This document shows, piece by piece, positions 43,107 through 53,856 of a stretch of DNA of 64,000 bases. The translations under genes and the position numbers were made by a program. Source of the stretch: Populus alba (Eukaryota; Streptophyta; Magnoliopsida; Malpighiales; Salicaceae); contig NC_133294.1 in the NCBI RefSeq assembly GCF_005239225.2, forward strand, positions 2,542,001-2,606,000, read 5' to 3'. A model generated the notes under the pieces. That model was not told the origin of the DNA and searched no databases. It saw nothing but the letters and a program-made list of their open reading frames with translations. Position 1 is the first letter of the stretch, and every line of letters begins with the position of its first letter.

Positions 43107-44204
43107 CTACCCAATGCTCAGTAAATTGTTCGTCAGGTCTGGCACATAAAACATCTCAGTAATCACATGTATAATCCCATCTATCTCCATTCGAATACTG
43201 CCCTTTCCTTGTACTTGTAAGCTTGCATCATTTCCCAGCTTAACTGAGTCTTTGAATTCTTCATTGAAAACATCAAACAGATCCTTTTTACCACACATAT
43301 GATTGCTACACCCTGAATCCAGAAACCATATGCATTCACTTCTAACTTGTTTATCATCCACGTATGCCATGAGTAACATTTCTTCACTGGTCTCAGAAAA
43401 ATGTGCCTGCTTCTCCTTCTTAGTACATTCCCATTGAAAATGGCCAAGTCCATGACAATTGTAACATTCAATCATGGATTTGTCAAAAACAGACCGGCCT
43501 TGTCCTCTACCTCTTCCTCTTCCACGACTCCAATTTCTTCCTCCTGGTTGAACTGCATTTGTAACTTGTAGTGCATGTTCATCCAACGTATGTCTGCTCA
43601 TTTGTTGCTCATGAACGAGCAAACTACTTTGAAGCTTGTCAATGGACAAAACATCAATATCATTTGATTCCTCAATTGAGCACACAACATAATCAAATTT
43701 TTGAGTCATGGATCTTAAGATCTTCTCAATAACTACCACATCATTCATCTGTTCTCCATGAATTCTCATCTTGTTAATAATGGTGAGAGTTCGTGTAAAA
43801 TAATCATTCACTGATTCTCCCATTTTCATGTGAAGTACCTCAAACTCTTTGCGAAGAGCTTGCAGCTGGGCACGTTTGACTCTGGTTGTGCCTTGATACT
43901 TATGTTTCAAGGAATCCCAAATGTCTTTCGATGTGTCTTTCTTTAAGATTGTCTCCAATATCGATCGATCAATGGCTTGAAATAAGTAGTTCTTCACCTT
44001 TAGATCCTTTAGCCTGTGATCTTCGATTGTCTTTCTTTGTTCTTCTGTAGGATCCATCCCTTCTGCTGCTACAGGGATCCCAGTCGCCACCAAACTCCAG
44101 TATTCCTTGGATCGCAGGAAGTTCTCCATAAGCATGCTCCAATGATCATAATGCCCATCAAACTTAGGAATGGTTGGTTGCACAAAACTACTTTCACTTG
44201 CCAT
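43107..44204 (-). CDS. Copia gag with protease motif
   Basis: A 365-codon frame from MASESSFVQP: gag domain with FDGHYDHWSMLMENFLRSKE, GTTRVKRAQLQALRKEFE and DYFTRTLTIINKMR, an RG-rich stretch (RGRGRGRGQGR), the zinc knuckle CYNCHGLGHFQWEC (CX2CX4HX4C) and the protease signature WFLDSGCSNHMCG. It then runs to a stop at about 43107 shortly after NLLSIG. Gag forms the virus-like particle and binds element RNA. I prefer the internal ATG at 44204 over the one at 44213 because the MASES start is common in this group. Confidence 0.86.
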   Translation of the reverse strand: MASESSFVQPTIPKFDGHYDHWSMLMENFLRSKEYWSLVATGIPVAAEGMDPTEEQRKTIEDHRLKDLKVKNYLFQAIDRSILETILKKDTSKDIWDSLKHKYQGTTRVKRAQLQALRKEFEVLHMKMGESVNDYFTRTLTIINKMRIHGEQMNDVVVIEKILRSMTQKFDYVVCSIEESNDIDVLSIDKLQSSLLVHEQQMSRHTLDEHALQVTNAVQPGGRNWSRGRGRGRGQGRSVFDKSMIECYNCHGLGHFQWECTKKEKQAHFSETSEEMLLMAYVDDKQVRSECIWFLDSGCSNHMCGKKDLFDVFNEEFKDSVKLGNDASLQVQGKGSIRMEIDGIIHVITEMFYVPDLTNNLLSIG

Positions 44205-44528
44205 GAATTTCACTCACTGACTTATGTTTCGTAAAGTTTTTATCAAGCCCCGTGTGGAGACTCTGATACCATATATTAGAAACAGAAATGCAGAGAGTTT
44301 GGTTTACACTCGTTTTGCATTAATTAGTTTGATAAATATTCAAAGAACATAATGGCCTTTTAAAGGGATTTTACAGCACCTACAATCGTGGGAATTAATT
44401 ATTTTGAACGTGCAACGTTACTTCCTTCATAACAGGAACTGTTATGCAAGTGAAGCAATAAACAAGGAAAACTGAAATAAGAGGAAATCCTAGCAACTTT
44501 AAGTAAAAACGTCCACTTTAACACTTCC

Positions 44529-45757
44529 GTGAGGGCTGCAAAGGAAAGCAGGAATATGGAGAATTTCAGAGCGAACATTTTTATGATAACTGATAAGGTT
44601 TTCTTGCTCTTAATTATTTTGGGCAACAGAGTTGTCCTTCCTTTTACATGGAGGAGCTCCTAGCCGGAAGTCAATGGCAAAAGTCAACTGAGAAATTTCA
44701 TAGTCTGTTTCGTTAAGATAGAGTTGCGTGCTTCTAATGTGAAACTCCAATCGTGGAATATTGAAATATGAAAACAAGAATAAATGATAGTGATAATCAC
44801 ATGTCACGTTAATAAAACTTAACTAAACTAAGTCCCAACAGGGAAAGTTTGTTTTTTTTTTAAGAGTATTTTAAAAAAAAAAATTACAAAGTTTTTTTTT
44901 CAAAAATATATTAATATTAAAAATAATTTTTAAAACATAAAAAATATTATTTTAATACATTTTAAAATAAACACTTTAAAAATTAAAACAACCCTTCACC
45001 ACCCCTAAAGTGCTGATATTAATAAAATCTAATCAAAATGAACGTCACTCCTTAATCTCCAAAAAATAAAAAACAGAGGAACCATCATCTTCTCTGCCAA
45101 ATATCTCCAATTCACCGCTCAACATCGACTAAAACCAGTTATTGTCACCCTTACCCAGTCGAACCAGCAATCAGTGGTGGAGCCACAGTGGATCAAAAGG
45201 GACAATTACCCCTTTAATTTTGTTTATAAACTTTTTATATTAAAATATTAATATATTAGTTTAGTTAATCATTGTTACACGAAATGAAAGTTTTTATTGT
45301 TTATTATTATTTACTCATATGTTAATAATATATATACAATCCCATTCTAAAACTTGAATAATTTTTATTAGTAACAATATACTAAAACTAAAATAATTTT
45401 TTAAAGAGGTCAAAACTTGAATTCTCGATGTTATATATATAAATATATACAATCCCATTCTCGATGATACAAATTTATAGATAAGTCAACTTAACCAAGA
45501 CAGGTAACCAATGTGCATGTAACGTGAGAATTCGTCTGCATTGCATGAATCAGAAAGTAAAAAAACTGGATCAATCAACTCTGCTTTATTTCCTTCGTTC
45601 CATAATTGCCAAGCCTGCTTTGACATTAAGAAAGTAAAAAAAACATTGTTGTCCCGTCAATCAATAACAGCAGGGCCACTTTAAGCTAGTTTTTGTTGTA
45701 TTTAAGGTAATAGATTAAACTTGCATGTGCAACGAGGCTAGGAGCACATTTTGATTG
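44529..45757. other. AT-rich stretch without a confirmed gene
   Basis: A short minus-strand frame near 44520-44580 reads MFALKFSIFLLSFAALTE, a signal-peptide-like start cut off by the Copia insertion at 44523. Its continuation beyond the element (39835 leftwards) could not be assigned. From about 44850 to 45000 there is an AT-rich dispersed repeat similar to segments at 50020-50110 and 50450-50820. Confidence 0.45.
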
Positions 45758-45765
45758 GTGGTATC

Positions 45766-46744
45766 TAGGGGTGAGTAAAAAAATCGAAAAATTAATTAAA
45801 CCGAGAAAATCAGAAAAAAAATAATTAAAAAAACCAAATCTAAAAAAAAACCGACCAAACCGATTAGAAAAATTAAAAAACAAGCCGGTTCGGTTCGGTT
45901 TCGGTTTTAAAATGCTGAAACCGAATAAACCGAACCGGTTCAAATAAAAAAATTAATAGTACTATAAATACCTACTTTTCATCTTTCCCCTTCTCCTTTC
46001 TAAACCCTAGCCGCCACCTATATTTCACAATATTTACCTCTCAACTCAGCCCTCACCACCATCTTCACTCTCAACCTTTATCGCCCATGTTTCTCAATCT
46101 TTATCTCTCAGCAGAGCCCCCTCTTCCATCTTCATCTCTCATCCCTCAACCTTTCTCACAACCCCCCATCACAGCCCCCCATCTTCATCTCTTATCTCTC
46201 AACTTTTCTCACAACCCCCCTCAACATCTTCATCTCTAATCTCTCTCAACCTTTTTTAAGGCTTTAAGCACAATTGTTTTGTCCTTTTCTTTAACCATAA
46301 TCGATTAAGCTCTTGGATTTACAACCAAATGGTAGCTCTGGAGCCTCCCTCTCTTCAATCTTTATCTCTTAATTTTTATCCCTATTTATTTTTATTTTTA
46401 TTTTTGTAGATCTGTTATGTATTCATTTTCTATATTTATTTACAAAAATGTTGATTTGCCATTCATGTAGCGATTACTATAATGGATGTTGTGATAAATA
46501 TTTTTTTCAAATTTTTGTTTGAATCTTGTTCTTTTTGGCTTCCTGATTCAGAAAACCTGCCTGATATGTTTGGCCAAAATGAAATCGGTTTTTTCCGGTT
46601 TTTCCTTTCAATTAACCGAACCGAAAATGCTTGGTTTGAACCGGTTTCGGTTTGGTTTCGTTTTTGATTAAAAAATAAATAAATAAATCGGTTTGGTTAG
46701 TTTTTTTGGTGAAAACCGGACCGAACCGGAAATGCTCAGTCCTA
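45766..46744. mobile_element. Non-autonomous hAT-like DNA transposon
   Basis: A 979-bp element with terminal repeats TAGGGGTGAG and (reverse complement) TAGGACTGAG, bracketed by the perfect 8-bp duplication GTGGTATC (45758-45765 and 46745-46752), the length made by hAT transposases. Subterminal regions are full of CCGAACCGG/CCGGTTCGG motifs, a common feature of this group. No transposase frame is present. The interior contains TATAAATA at about 45964-45971 and, about 45 bases on, AAACCCTAGCCGCCACC, then long pyrimidine-rich repeats of a CATCTTCATCTCT type, which looks like a captured gene leader. Confidence 0.85.
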
Positions 46745-46762
46745 GTGGTATCCAACTTTTTT

Positions 46763-46866
46763 TCTCCCGCTTATGACCTCAAGCAAGATAACTCCAAAAC
46801 TAAAAACATCAGATTTGGTTGAATATAATCCCTCCATTGCATATTCTGGTGCCATGTATCCACTTT
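46763..46866 (-). pseudogene. CRK kinase exon fragment (activation segment)
   Basis: Minus-strand reading [20 protein letters not shown] followed by [12 protein letters not shown], the exon after the DFG motif of a receptor-like kinase; the frame is intact across the fragment. The hAT-like element is inserted a few bases downstream. Another exon of the same orientation is at 49330-49575. Confidence 0.85.
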
Positions 46867-48400
46867 TCATAGAGGGGAAAAATAAATGTTCAGGACATTA
46901 AGAACTAATCATTTGTTAAAATGTTCAGAAGGAAACTCTTGTCAAAAAGTCAATCCTTGGTGTTCAAATATGTATGGGGGCGCAACATTCTAAGGCTGGA
47001 AATGCTGAAGCTAGTAATATGAAATCGGATTTGTCCCTCTCATATTTTGAATACCATGACTTATCATACTACCACATTGAAATGATTAATGTGAAATCAA
47101 GGATTCTTGGATTAATCACTTATCTAAATTTGTTTGTGATTGGGTCAAAATTGCGTTAAGATAAAACCAACCAACTAAGCCCAAAGAAAAGGAAAGAGGG
47201 AGAAGAAAGAAGAAAAGGAGAAGGAAGGCCCATCTTTATCCTAGTAAAGAACGATAAGAGTAGAATAAGAGAATTAAGGAAGAGAAGAATGAAGAACCCA
47301 ACCAGGCATAAACCCTTCGTCCAAGGAGAAAACGAGGAGAGGAGGAAAAGAAAGAGAAAAAAGAAAAAAAGAAAAAAAGGTAAAAAAGAAGAGAAAGGAG
47401 AAGAAAGGGGTAATTTGATAAATCAAGGTTAAATAAGAAAATTCACATTTGAAGAAATGATAAATAAGAAGAAAAGAAATTATAAATTGGATAAAAACTC
47501 TTAATAATTTGACCTAAATTTCATATAAAATTCAAGTAATAATATCATCACATGAAACGTTAACTCGTTATAAATCACATAAATTTTCTGTCTGAGTAAA
47601 ATAATTATTTTAAAAGAATAATGTTTGCAAATTTAGGGTGATAATATTTAGAGAAATATGATGGAATTCCAAACAAATTAAAGTATGAATTTACAAGTAA
47701 ATAATGCTAATTACCAGTATAAAACCTATGTATCCAATGTTTATAGAGGGAAAAAATAATTATTCAGGACATTAAAAACGAATCATTTGTTAAATTATTC
47801 AAAAGAAAAACTCTTGTCAAAAAGTCAATTCTTAGTGTTCAGATACATAACGGGAAATGTTGAAGCTAGTAGTATGAGATCAAATTTGTCCCTCTCATAT
47901 TTTGAATACCATGATCATACTACCACATTGAAATGATTAATGTGAAATCAAAGATTTGCGGGTTAATCCCTTATCTAATTTTGTTTGTGATTGGGTCAAA
48001 ATAGAGCGGCTACTCCAATCCCAAAGTAAATGCACCAGCTCACTTGAGCCCAAAATTGATGAATCAAGGTTAAATAAGAAAATATATAGTTGGAGAAATG
48101 ATAATTAAGAAGAAAAATTGGGATAAATTGGGATAAAAACTCTTAGTAATTTAACTTAAATTTCAAATGAAATTATAGTAATAATACTGGTACACAAAAT
48201 GTTAATTAGTGATAAATCATGTAAACTTTCTAATCAAGTAAAATAATTATTTTAAAAGAATAATTTTTGCAAATTTAGGGTGAAAAATATTTAGAGAAAT
48301 ATTTAGGGAATTCCAAACAAATTAATGTATGATTTTACACACAAATAACACTAACTACAAGTATATAATCTATGTACAATCACACAATTGTTTAACCAAA
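46850..48400. repeat. Direct duplication, two copies about 870 bp apart
   Basis: 46850-47160 and 47720-48010 share TCAGGACATTAA, CATTTGTTAAA, CTCTTGTCAAAAAGTCAAT and TTTGTCCCTCTCATATTTTG in order. Copies resume with AAGGTTAAATAAGAAAA at about 47427 and 48068 and run on to about 47720 and 48390. The first copy has an extra 265-bp purine-rich stretch (47160-47425). The duplicated segment begins at the end of the CRK activation exon, in its intron. Confidence 0.82.
47165..47425. repeat. Purine-rich tract (GA/AAG)
   Basis: About 260 bases that are almost all A and G on the plus strand, with GAAGAAAG and GGAGAAGG words. It is missing from the second copy of the duplication. Confidence 0.85.
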
Positions 48401-49026
48401 AAGAGAGGAAATCTAAGTGAATTTTTTTTTTATTATGATTAGGGATTAAAGTCCTCCAATAAATTAGTTTGAAAATCTTGACAATTTAATAACTAAATAA
48501 ATTTGTACATGAATTCAGATTTATGTGTAAAATTATCTACCGTTTAATTTTACAATATCATACATGACTCTCAATATAATTGTTGGTCAGGTTGAAATTA
48601 TACAAGCAATCTCTTGAAATATTGTTATATCTTGGATTAAAATTTTAGATTAATTAAAATTCAGAAATGCCTTATAAAAATGATGATGGTTAGACAAAAA
48701 TATAAAAAAATAACATATGAACTTATTAATTGCATTGTCATAAATAAGTAAAAACGATCTCTCCCTTGGTTACTATAGCAAGGAATAGAGAAGCTCTATT
48801 TCTCTCATTTTCCTGAAAAAAATGGTGATTTCTTTCAAAAGTGTGAGCCTAGAGAGTGATGTGAGTGATTTCTAGTGTGGAAAAACAAGTACAAGGTTAA
48901 GATTTATAAAGAAAAACAAGTTTAGTAACTTGACAATTAAAAAGATGAAAATCGTATTAAAAGTTTAGGTTGTTATAAAAGGAACCCTCAACTTCACGAG
49001 GCTCAAGGTTAAGAAAGGGAAAGGAA

Positions 49027-49224
49027 TAGCCATCTAAGTGGTGGTCCAGTGGTAAAAACTTGTGATCAAGAGGTTTGCTCTTTGTGTGGTCTCAGGTTCA
49101 AATCCTAGGTTGCTCATATGATGACCACTGGAGGTTTACATGGTCACTAACTTCAGGGCTCGTGGGATTAGTCGAGGTGCGCGCAAGCTGGCCCGAACAC
49201 CCACGTTAATTAAAAAAAAAAAAA
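49027..49224 (+). mobile_element. tRNA-derived SINE
   Basis: A 198-bp element with an RNA polymerase III box A (TGGTCCAGTGG, 49042-49052) and box B (GGTTCAAATCC, 49095-49105) spaced about 42 bases apart, then a unique body with GGTGCGCGCAAGCTGGCC and a poly-A tail (about 49210-49224). Flanks AAAGGGAAAGGAA and AAAAGGGAAAGAAAGG are consistent with a slightly diverged target duplication. The box distance and A tail mark a SINE and not a tRNA gene. It lies in a CRK intron, in the opposite orientation. Confidence 0.85.
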
Positions 49225-49329
49225 GGGAAAGAAAGGAGAAGAAAATGAAGAAAAATGAAAGGTCCAACCTGTCTCGAGGGAAATAAGGGAAGATATTGAA
49301 AGATATGAAAGAGCGCTTACTATGTTCAT

Positions 49330-49575
49330 ACTATTCGAGCAGTATTGGCTTCGTCTTCATTGCTTGAAAAAAATCCTTGTCATTCCAAAGTCAGAAATCT
49401 TCGGATTCATCCCATTGTCTAACAATACATTAGAGAAGCTTTTAGGTCTCGATGAATGATTCTAAGCCTAGAATCCTCGTGAAGATAAAGCATTCCCTTT
49501 GCAATTCCATTTATAATATCAATTCTACTGCTCCAATCAAGTTCTGCTCGTTTCGTAGGATCTACCATCAAATCA
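49330..49575 (-). pseudogene. CRK kinase exon fragment (catalytic loop)
   Basis: Minus-strand reading [40 protein letters not shown], the core catalytic exon of a CRK, ending in a broken frame after HRDLKAS. The frame is good up to that point. It precedes 46763-46866 in minus-strand order, so both may derive from one gene. Confidence 0.85.
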
Positions 49576-50828
49576 AAAGCAAAATAAAATGATATTTAGA
49601 ATACATTTGAGCTTATTTATAAAAATTAACTTATCATTTCAAATCATGAATCAAAAATTATTTTTTTATATAATTAAGTTATAATAGAAATGAGTTAAAA
49701 TGACTTTTAAATTGGAAATGTAATCGGTAAAAAGTGACTTCAAGCAAAAAAAATTTAATAAGTTAGAAATAAAAAATTTCAACTTTTGTTTAAATCAAAA
49801 TTTTGACTTAATTTTCAAATAAATTTTTCAGAGAAAAATTATTCCAAATATATATATATGACTTTTCTATAAATAAAAATTTTAAAAAATAATTTAAATT
49901 AATTTGTAAAAGCTAATATTAATACTTTAACATTAGCAATCAAACAGAACCTACTCTTCAATATTAAAAAAAAAAAAAAAAAAGGAAGGAGAAATAGCTA
50001 AGCATATTACTATTTTTAAATATTTTAAAAAAAAAATTAATTTTTTTTGTATTTTTATTTTCAAATTAATATTTTTTAATATTTTTAGATCATTTTGATA
50101 TACTATATCATTTTGAGTTATGTCTAAATAGCTACACCAGCAATCTCATTTTTTAGTCAAAGTTTACAATGCAAATACTAATCATTTTCTATTCATCTCA
50201 TGTAAAACTCATACGCCTCTTATTTCTCTAACAATGGCTAGTTCTTGCTAACCATGTAGTTTATATTCACAATACCACTATTCAGATAAGTCAATACAAA
50301 CAAGATTTATAATATCTTAAATCACTAAGTAAAAATAAAAAGCTTTGTAGAACATAAATTTTATTCTCACTTTTATATTGTATTATGAGACTTTTGTTTT
50401 ATGTTCAACACTTATAGTTCTGATCCATTTGGTATTTATTAGTATCAGTTATTTTTAAAAATTATTTTGTTGCTTAAAAACATATTAATATATATTTTTT
50501 TATTTTTAAAATTTAATTTTGATATCAACACATCAAAACAATAAAAAAATATAAAAAAAATTAATTTGGAGTAAGGAAAAAAAAATTATTTTTTTATAAA
50601 GTGTTTTTGAAATGCAAACACAAAGAAGCTATTAATCTATCATATTATTCTTACGTTTAAAAAGTGTTTTTTTAAAAAAATAATTTTTTTATTTTTTTTG
50701 CTTCAAATTAATATTTTTTTTGGTATTATCAGATCATTCTGATATGCTAATATAAAAAATAATTTTTAAAAAAATTAAAAAATATTATTTTAATATACTT
50801 TTAAATATAAATACTTTTAAAAAAACAA
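49576..50828. other. AT-rich intronic/intergenic sequence
   Basis: No gene. Contains several related AT-rich repeat units with AAATTAATATTTTTT and AGATCATT(T/C)TGATAT words at about 50020-50110, 50450-50540 and 50650-50820; the last is in inverted order relative to the second. They are likely copies of a dispersed AT-rich non-autonomous repeat. Confidence 0.5.
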
Positions 50829-51480
50829 TCACATGCATTTCAGTACCTCAGTTGCTGTACTTGATCTCTCTAGCATTCGGTCCGTCAATTCCAGTCGGCG
50901 ACCTTCAGTCCACATTCGGTCTCCTGAATTATCACTCAAATTATACGTTGTCATTTCTGAAAAGACGAAATTAGATGCATGAAGAAGCGATATCACTATT
51001 AATAATCCAAATGTATATTGAGGTTGAATTAAGCTTTGAAAATTAGACTTTTCTTGCAAATCAGCACCGCTAATAATCATATAAAATTGACTACACTGAG
51101 CCAAACTCTTCTTGACCAAGTTTATTTTCATTAGAAAAATTGCTTTTTGTAGCTTCAAGCACAGTATCTAGCCTTATCAGAGGAGAATCCTGGGATTTCA
51201 CCTATCCCTGAATAATTTCATTGGAGCAAGAGAAGATCAAGCAGCCGGTCTTCCCTGAGTAAAGTAATTTAATCACTTGGCTGTTTTTCACTTTCTCTAC
51301 TGTGCAAGTTTGAAATAAAAGTGGCAATAATAATGATGATTATCAGGACAATGATTGATAAAAAAGAAGAAGCGATCTAATTTTGTAGCGGCAAGAATTG
51401 TTTTTGTACCTTTTTTCAGATTCTTCCTTCTCCACATGGCGTGAAGTGTGAGCACAAGAACTGAACAGAAAGTATACAGA
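50829..51480 (-). pseudogene. CRK fragments: kinase tail and membrane exon
   Basis: At 50829-50950 the minus strand reads RMWTEGRRLELTDRMLERSS and TATEVLKCM, the kinase C-terminal subdomain. At 51410-51480 it reads LCSVLVLTLHAMWRRKNLKK-like wording, the end of a CRK membrane segment and its juxtamembrane part. The kinase centre is missing between them, the same shape as CRK2. Confidence 0.72.
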
Positions 51481-51982
51481 CATATATCATTAAAATTCTT
51501 TGATGAGAACTGAAGTCATATAGGTGGCCAATGGAAATTTGTTGAACAGCGCCATTTCGTACATGTTTTGACAGTTTCACTTTCATGTCAAAAGCGAAAG
51601 GGTCTTCTTCGCCTGTTACTATTAAAAATTGCTAGTGGGCTCTGTGGTTGTGGGAGGAGCTCTTGGGCTCAACAATATTTTTGAGCTCCTCCGAATAAGT
51701 TGCAGATCAACAATTTGGTGTCATTCCTCCTTTCAAGAAATCTAACTTTAGAACATCTCCTTGTCAATAAAAAAAAATAAAAAAAATTATTGAGCAACTC
51801 TCAGATACTAGGCAATGAAAGTACTCCTAGATCCAGGGAATTCGTCGGAAACTGACTTTTAAGCTCAAGACATCAGTGGTAAGGCAGTATAGCTTATGGA
51901 GTGGATTCCTCTTTAAAGGTTTCGGTTCATCAATGCTGTTATCATCATTGATGGTTAGGCTATTTCAAAAAACGAGATTTGT

Positions 51983-52068
<86 letters not shown>

Positions 52069-52430
52069 CCAGTACTACAACATGGACTAAACATAACCCT
52101 ACAAGCATCGGAATTACGAAGAGACACGATCCCATAGTAGCAAGGAATTTTTAAATAAAGACCAAATTGTAAGCGAAAATAAAATACAAGGGCTAAAATG
52201 AATTTTGTAAAAAAATTACCAAATGAATCATTTTTTTACATTACATTACACTACATCATATTTCATAAAAAATACATGCAAATTAAAATGTGTTAGAATT
52301 CAAGCCAATTACTCGATCTCTGCCTAATTTCGTCTTCTTCTCCTGTTATTATTAAAAATTGCTAGTCAGTCCATAGGGTTTTTTAGGTCCATGTTTTTTT
52401 AGTTAATTCATTTTATTTGGATCCATCACA
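51481..52430. other. Intervening sequence with (AT)n microsatellite
   Basis: No gene. A pure (TA)n run of about 80 bases lies at 51988-52067; it makes an artefactual Tyr-Ile frame. Near 51600 and 52340 a short repeat (CGCCTGTTACTATTAAAAAT/CTCCTGTTATTATTAAAAAT) occurs twice. Confidence 0.6.
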
Positions 52431-52740
52431 CATCTCTCCTTCATAGAAACAATGTTTTTGTGGCACATCCTTATTCAAGATAACAGAATCCATATTACCA
52501 TTCCATGATTTATGAAATGATAAAGAAGAAAATAGAATCTTCTCCTACAGCTCGCTCCTTATTACAACAAATGGAGGGGGGAGAACAACTGGCGTGGATA
52601 GTGGTCGTGGTACCATTGCATCGAAAACAACTTCGTTGAAAAATGAGTAATTCTCAAATCAAAAATATTTACAGCTTGAAAATAAAATTGTTACTCCTCG
52701 CTTATTATTACAACAAATTGATAAGCTGAGGTTAGCTAGT
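52430..52740 (-). pseudogene. CRK fragment: second DUF26 end and intron
   Basis: Aligns by eye with 37475-37760 of CRK2: CAATGTTTTTG, GATAACAGAATC, GATAAAGAAGAAAATAGAA, GGATAGTGGT and ATTATTACAACAAA occur in the same order. Coding frames are lost. Confidence 0.65.
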
Positions 52741-53059
52741 AGAAGACAAATTGATTTTCGATCTTTTTGCATTTATTATTTGTCTTTAATCTTATCCATA
52801 TATTTGGCATCATTCGTTATCTTACTAGGGTCAACTAACAGAACTTAGTCAACTTAATTGCTGCACGATGAAGATTTCAAAATTGTTTAAATGGTAGTAG
52901 GGGTTAATTTGAGCTAAAATATTGTAGTTAGACTGAATTACCAGGGACCCACTAAAATGATTATCTTGCCCTTTATGGGCTTTTGTCTGATATTATGTTC
53001 CTGTGCCATTTATGGCTTTATCAGGCCTTCAGCTCCTGGAAATATGATCAACGGGCTGG

Positions 53060-53856
53060 ATCCCTTCCAGAGATAAGATAGCAAAAATGATGCTTCCTCT
53101 TTGTTTGGGTTTTTGACTTCAAGGAGCAATATAAAAGAAGAGATGAAGATGGAGATGGTGGTGTAGATGTTACTTGAGGAAATAAGTCGTAGAAGGGATA
53201 CAAATCCCACCGAAAAACACAGTTTGGTTTCAGGACATTACCTCCTTGATGCAAACACTGCAATTACCCGGTGACACATTATAAATACATACATAAATTT
53301 TTTGAGTGGGTGGTAGGTCTGCTGTCTCAGCTGCTGGCATAAGCCTGGATGAGCCCGTGGAAGCGTTTCTTACCGTTTCTCCCAAACCACTCCAAAATTG
53401 TTCAAACTGTCTAAAAGTTACGTCAAGGATACCCGTATTATATAGAATGCTTTTAGGAGATTGCTCAAGTGATCCTAAAAAATAACGATTCGCATAATGT
53501 ACAATACATGGAAGTGGATTCCCTCCCCATGAAATTGCTTCTTTTTGGTTAGGACATCCCGTCATGAGAGTTTGAATAGCATAATTGACGCAGCTGGAAC
53601 AAATTTCAGCTGATGGGGAAGCCATACAGAGCACAAGACCATAAACTGTGTCATTGCCTAAACCTATTGTAGTATTGTATAAACCCCCATTGTTTGTGAC
53701 ATTGGAGGCTAGTGAACGGAGAACAAGGTCTCGGTTTTTTGCGTAGGTGCTATTAGCTGTAAAGTTTCCTGTGGTATAACAGAATTGAGCATCGTTAAGA
53801 GTGATGCTTACGATAATAACATGGAAAGGAAGAGAGACGATAGTTTTAGAGCCCAT
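53060..53856 (-). pseudogene. CRK 3, DUF26 exon, nearly intact
   Basis: The minus-strand exon opens at the ATG at 53854-53856 (MGSKTIVSLPFHVIIVS, a signal-peptide-like start), then ITLNDAQFCYTTGNF, the first DUF26 with LCMASPSAEICSSC (C-x8-C-x2-C) and the second with NVSPGNCSVC. The 208-codon frame ends near 53230 by a frameshift or small deletion within the second domain, after which PNCVFRWDLYPF and Ser/Pro codons continue in another frame. It is an inverted copy of exon 1 of CRK1 (30209-31069), with a better preserved frame. No kinase exon of matching type follows at once, but degraded ones lie downstream (46763-52740). Confidence 0.85.

Larger units (their letters stand above)
39841..44523 (-). 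mobile_element. Copia retrotransposon with short LTRs
   Basis: A minus-strand element of 4.7 kb with LTRs at 39841-40124 (284 bp) and 44274-44523 (250 bp), a primer site TGGTATCAGAGTC on the minus strand beside the right LTR, and a purine tract (GTCTAAGGGAGGA) beside the left. The domain order gag, protease, integrase, RT, RNase H is that of Copia. The LTRs are alike except for a 34-base gap in the right one. Perfect CTTCC duplications show that the element is unrearranged at its ends. It is coding-defective through a few stops and a frameshift. Confidence 0.92.

Noticed and set aside
44399..44807. A membrane or secreted protein gene on the minus strand
   Set aside because: The signal-peptide-like start overlaps the LTR border and no domain follows; it was kept only as a remark.
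49041..49110. A tRNA gene
   Set aside because: Boxes A and B are present, but no cloverleaf acceptor stem could be paired, and a SINE body with poly-A tail follows.
51876..52154. A 92-codon frame with a Tyr-Ile run
   Set aside because: It is produced by the (TA)n microsatellite.
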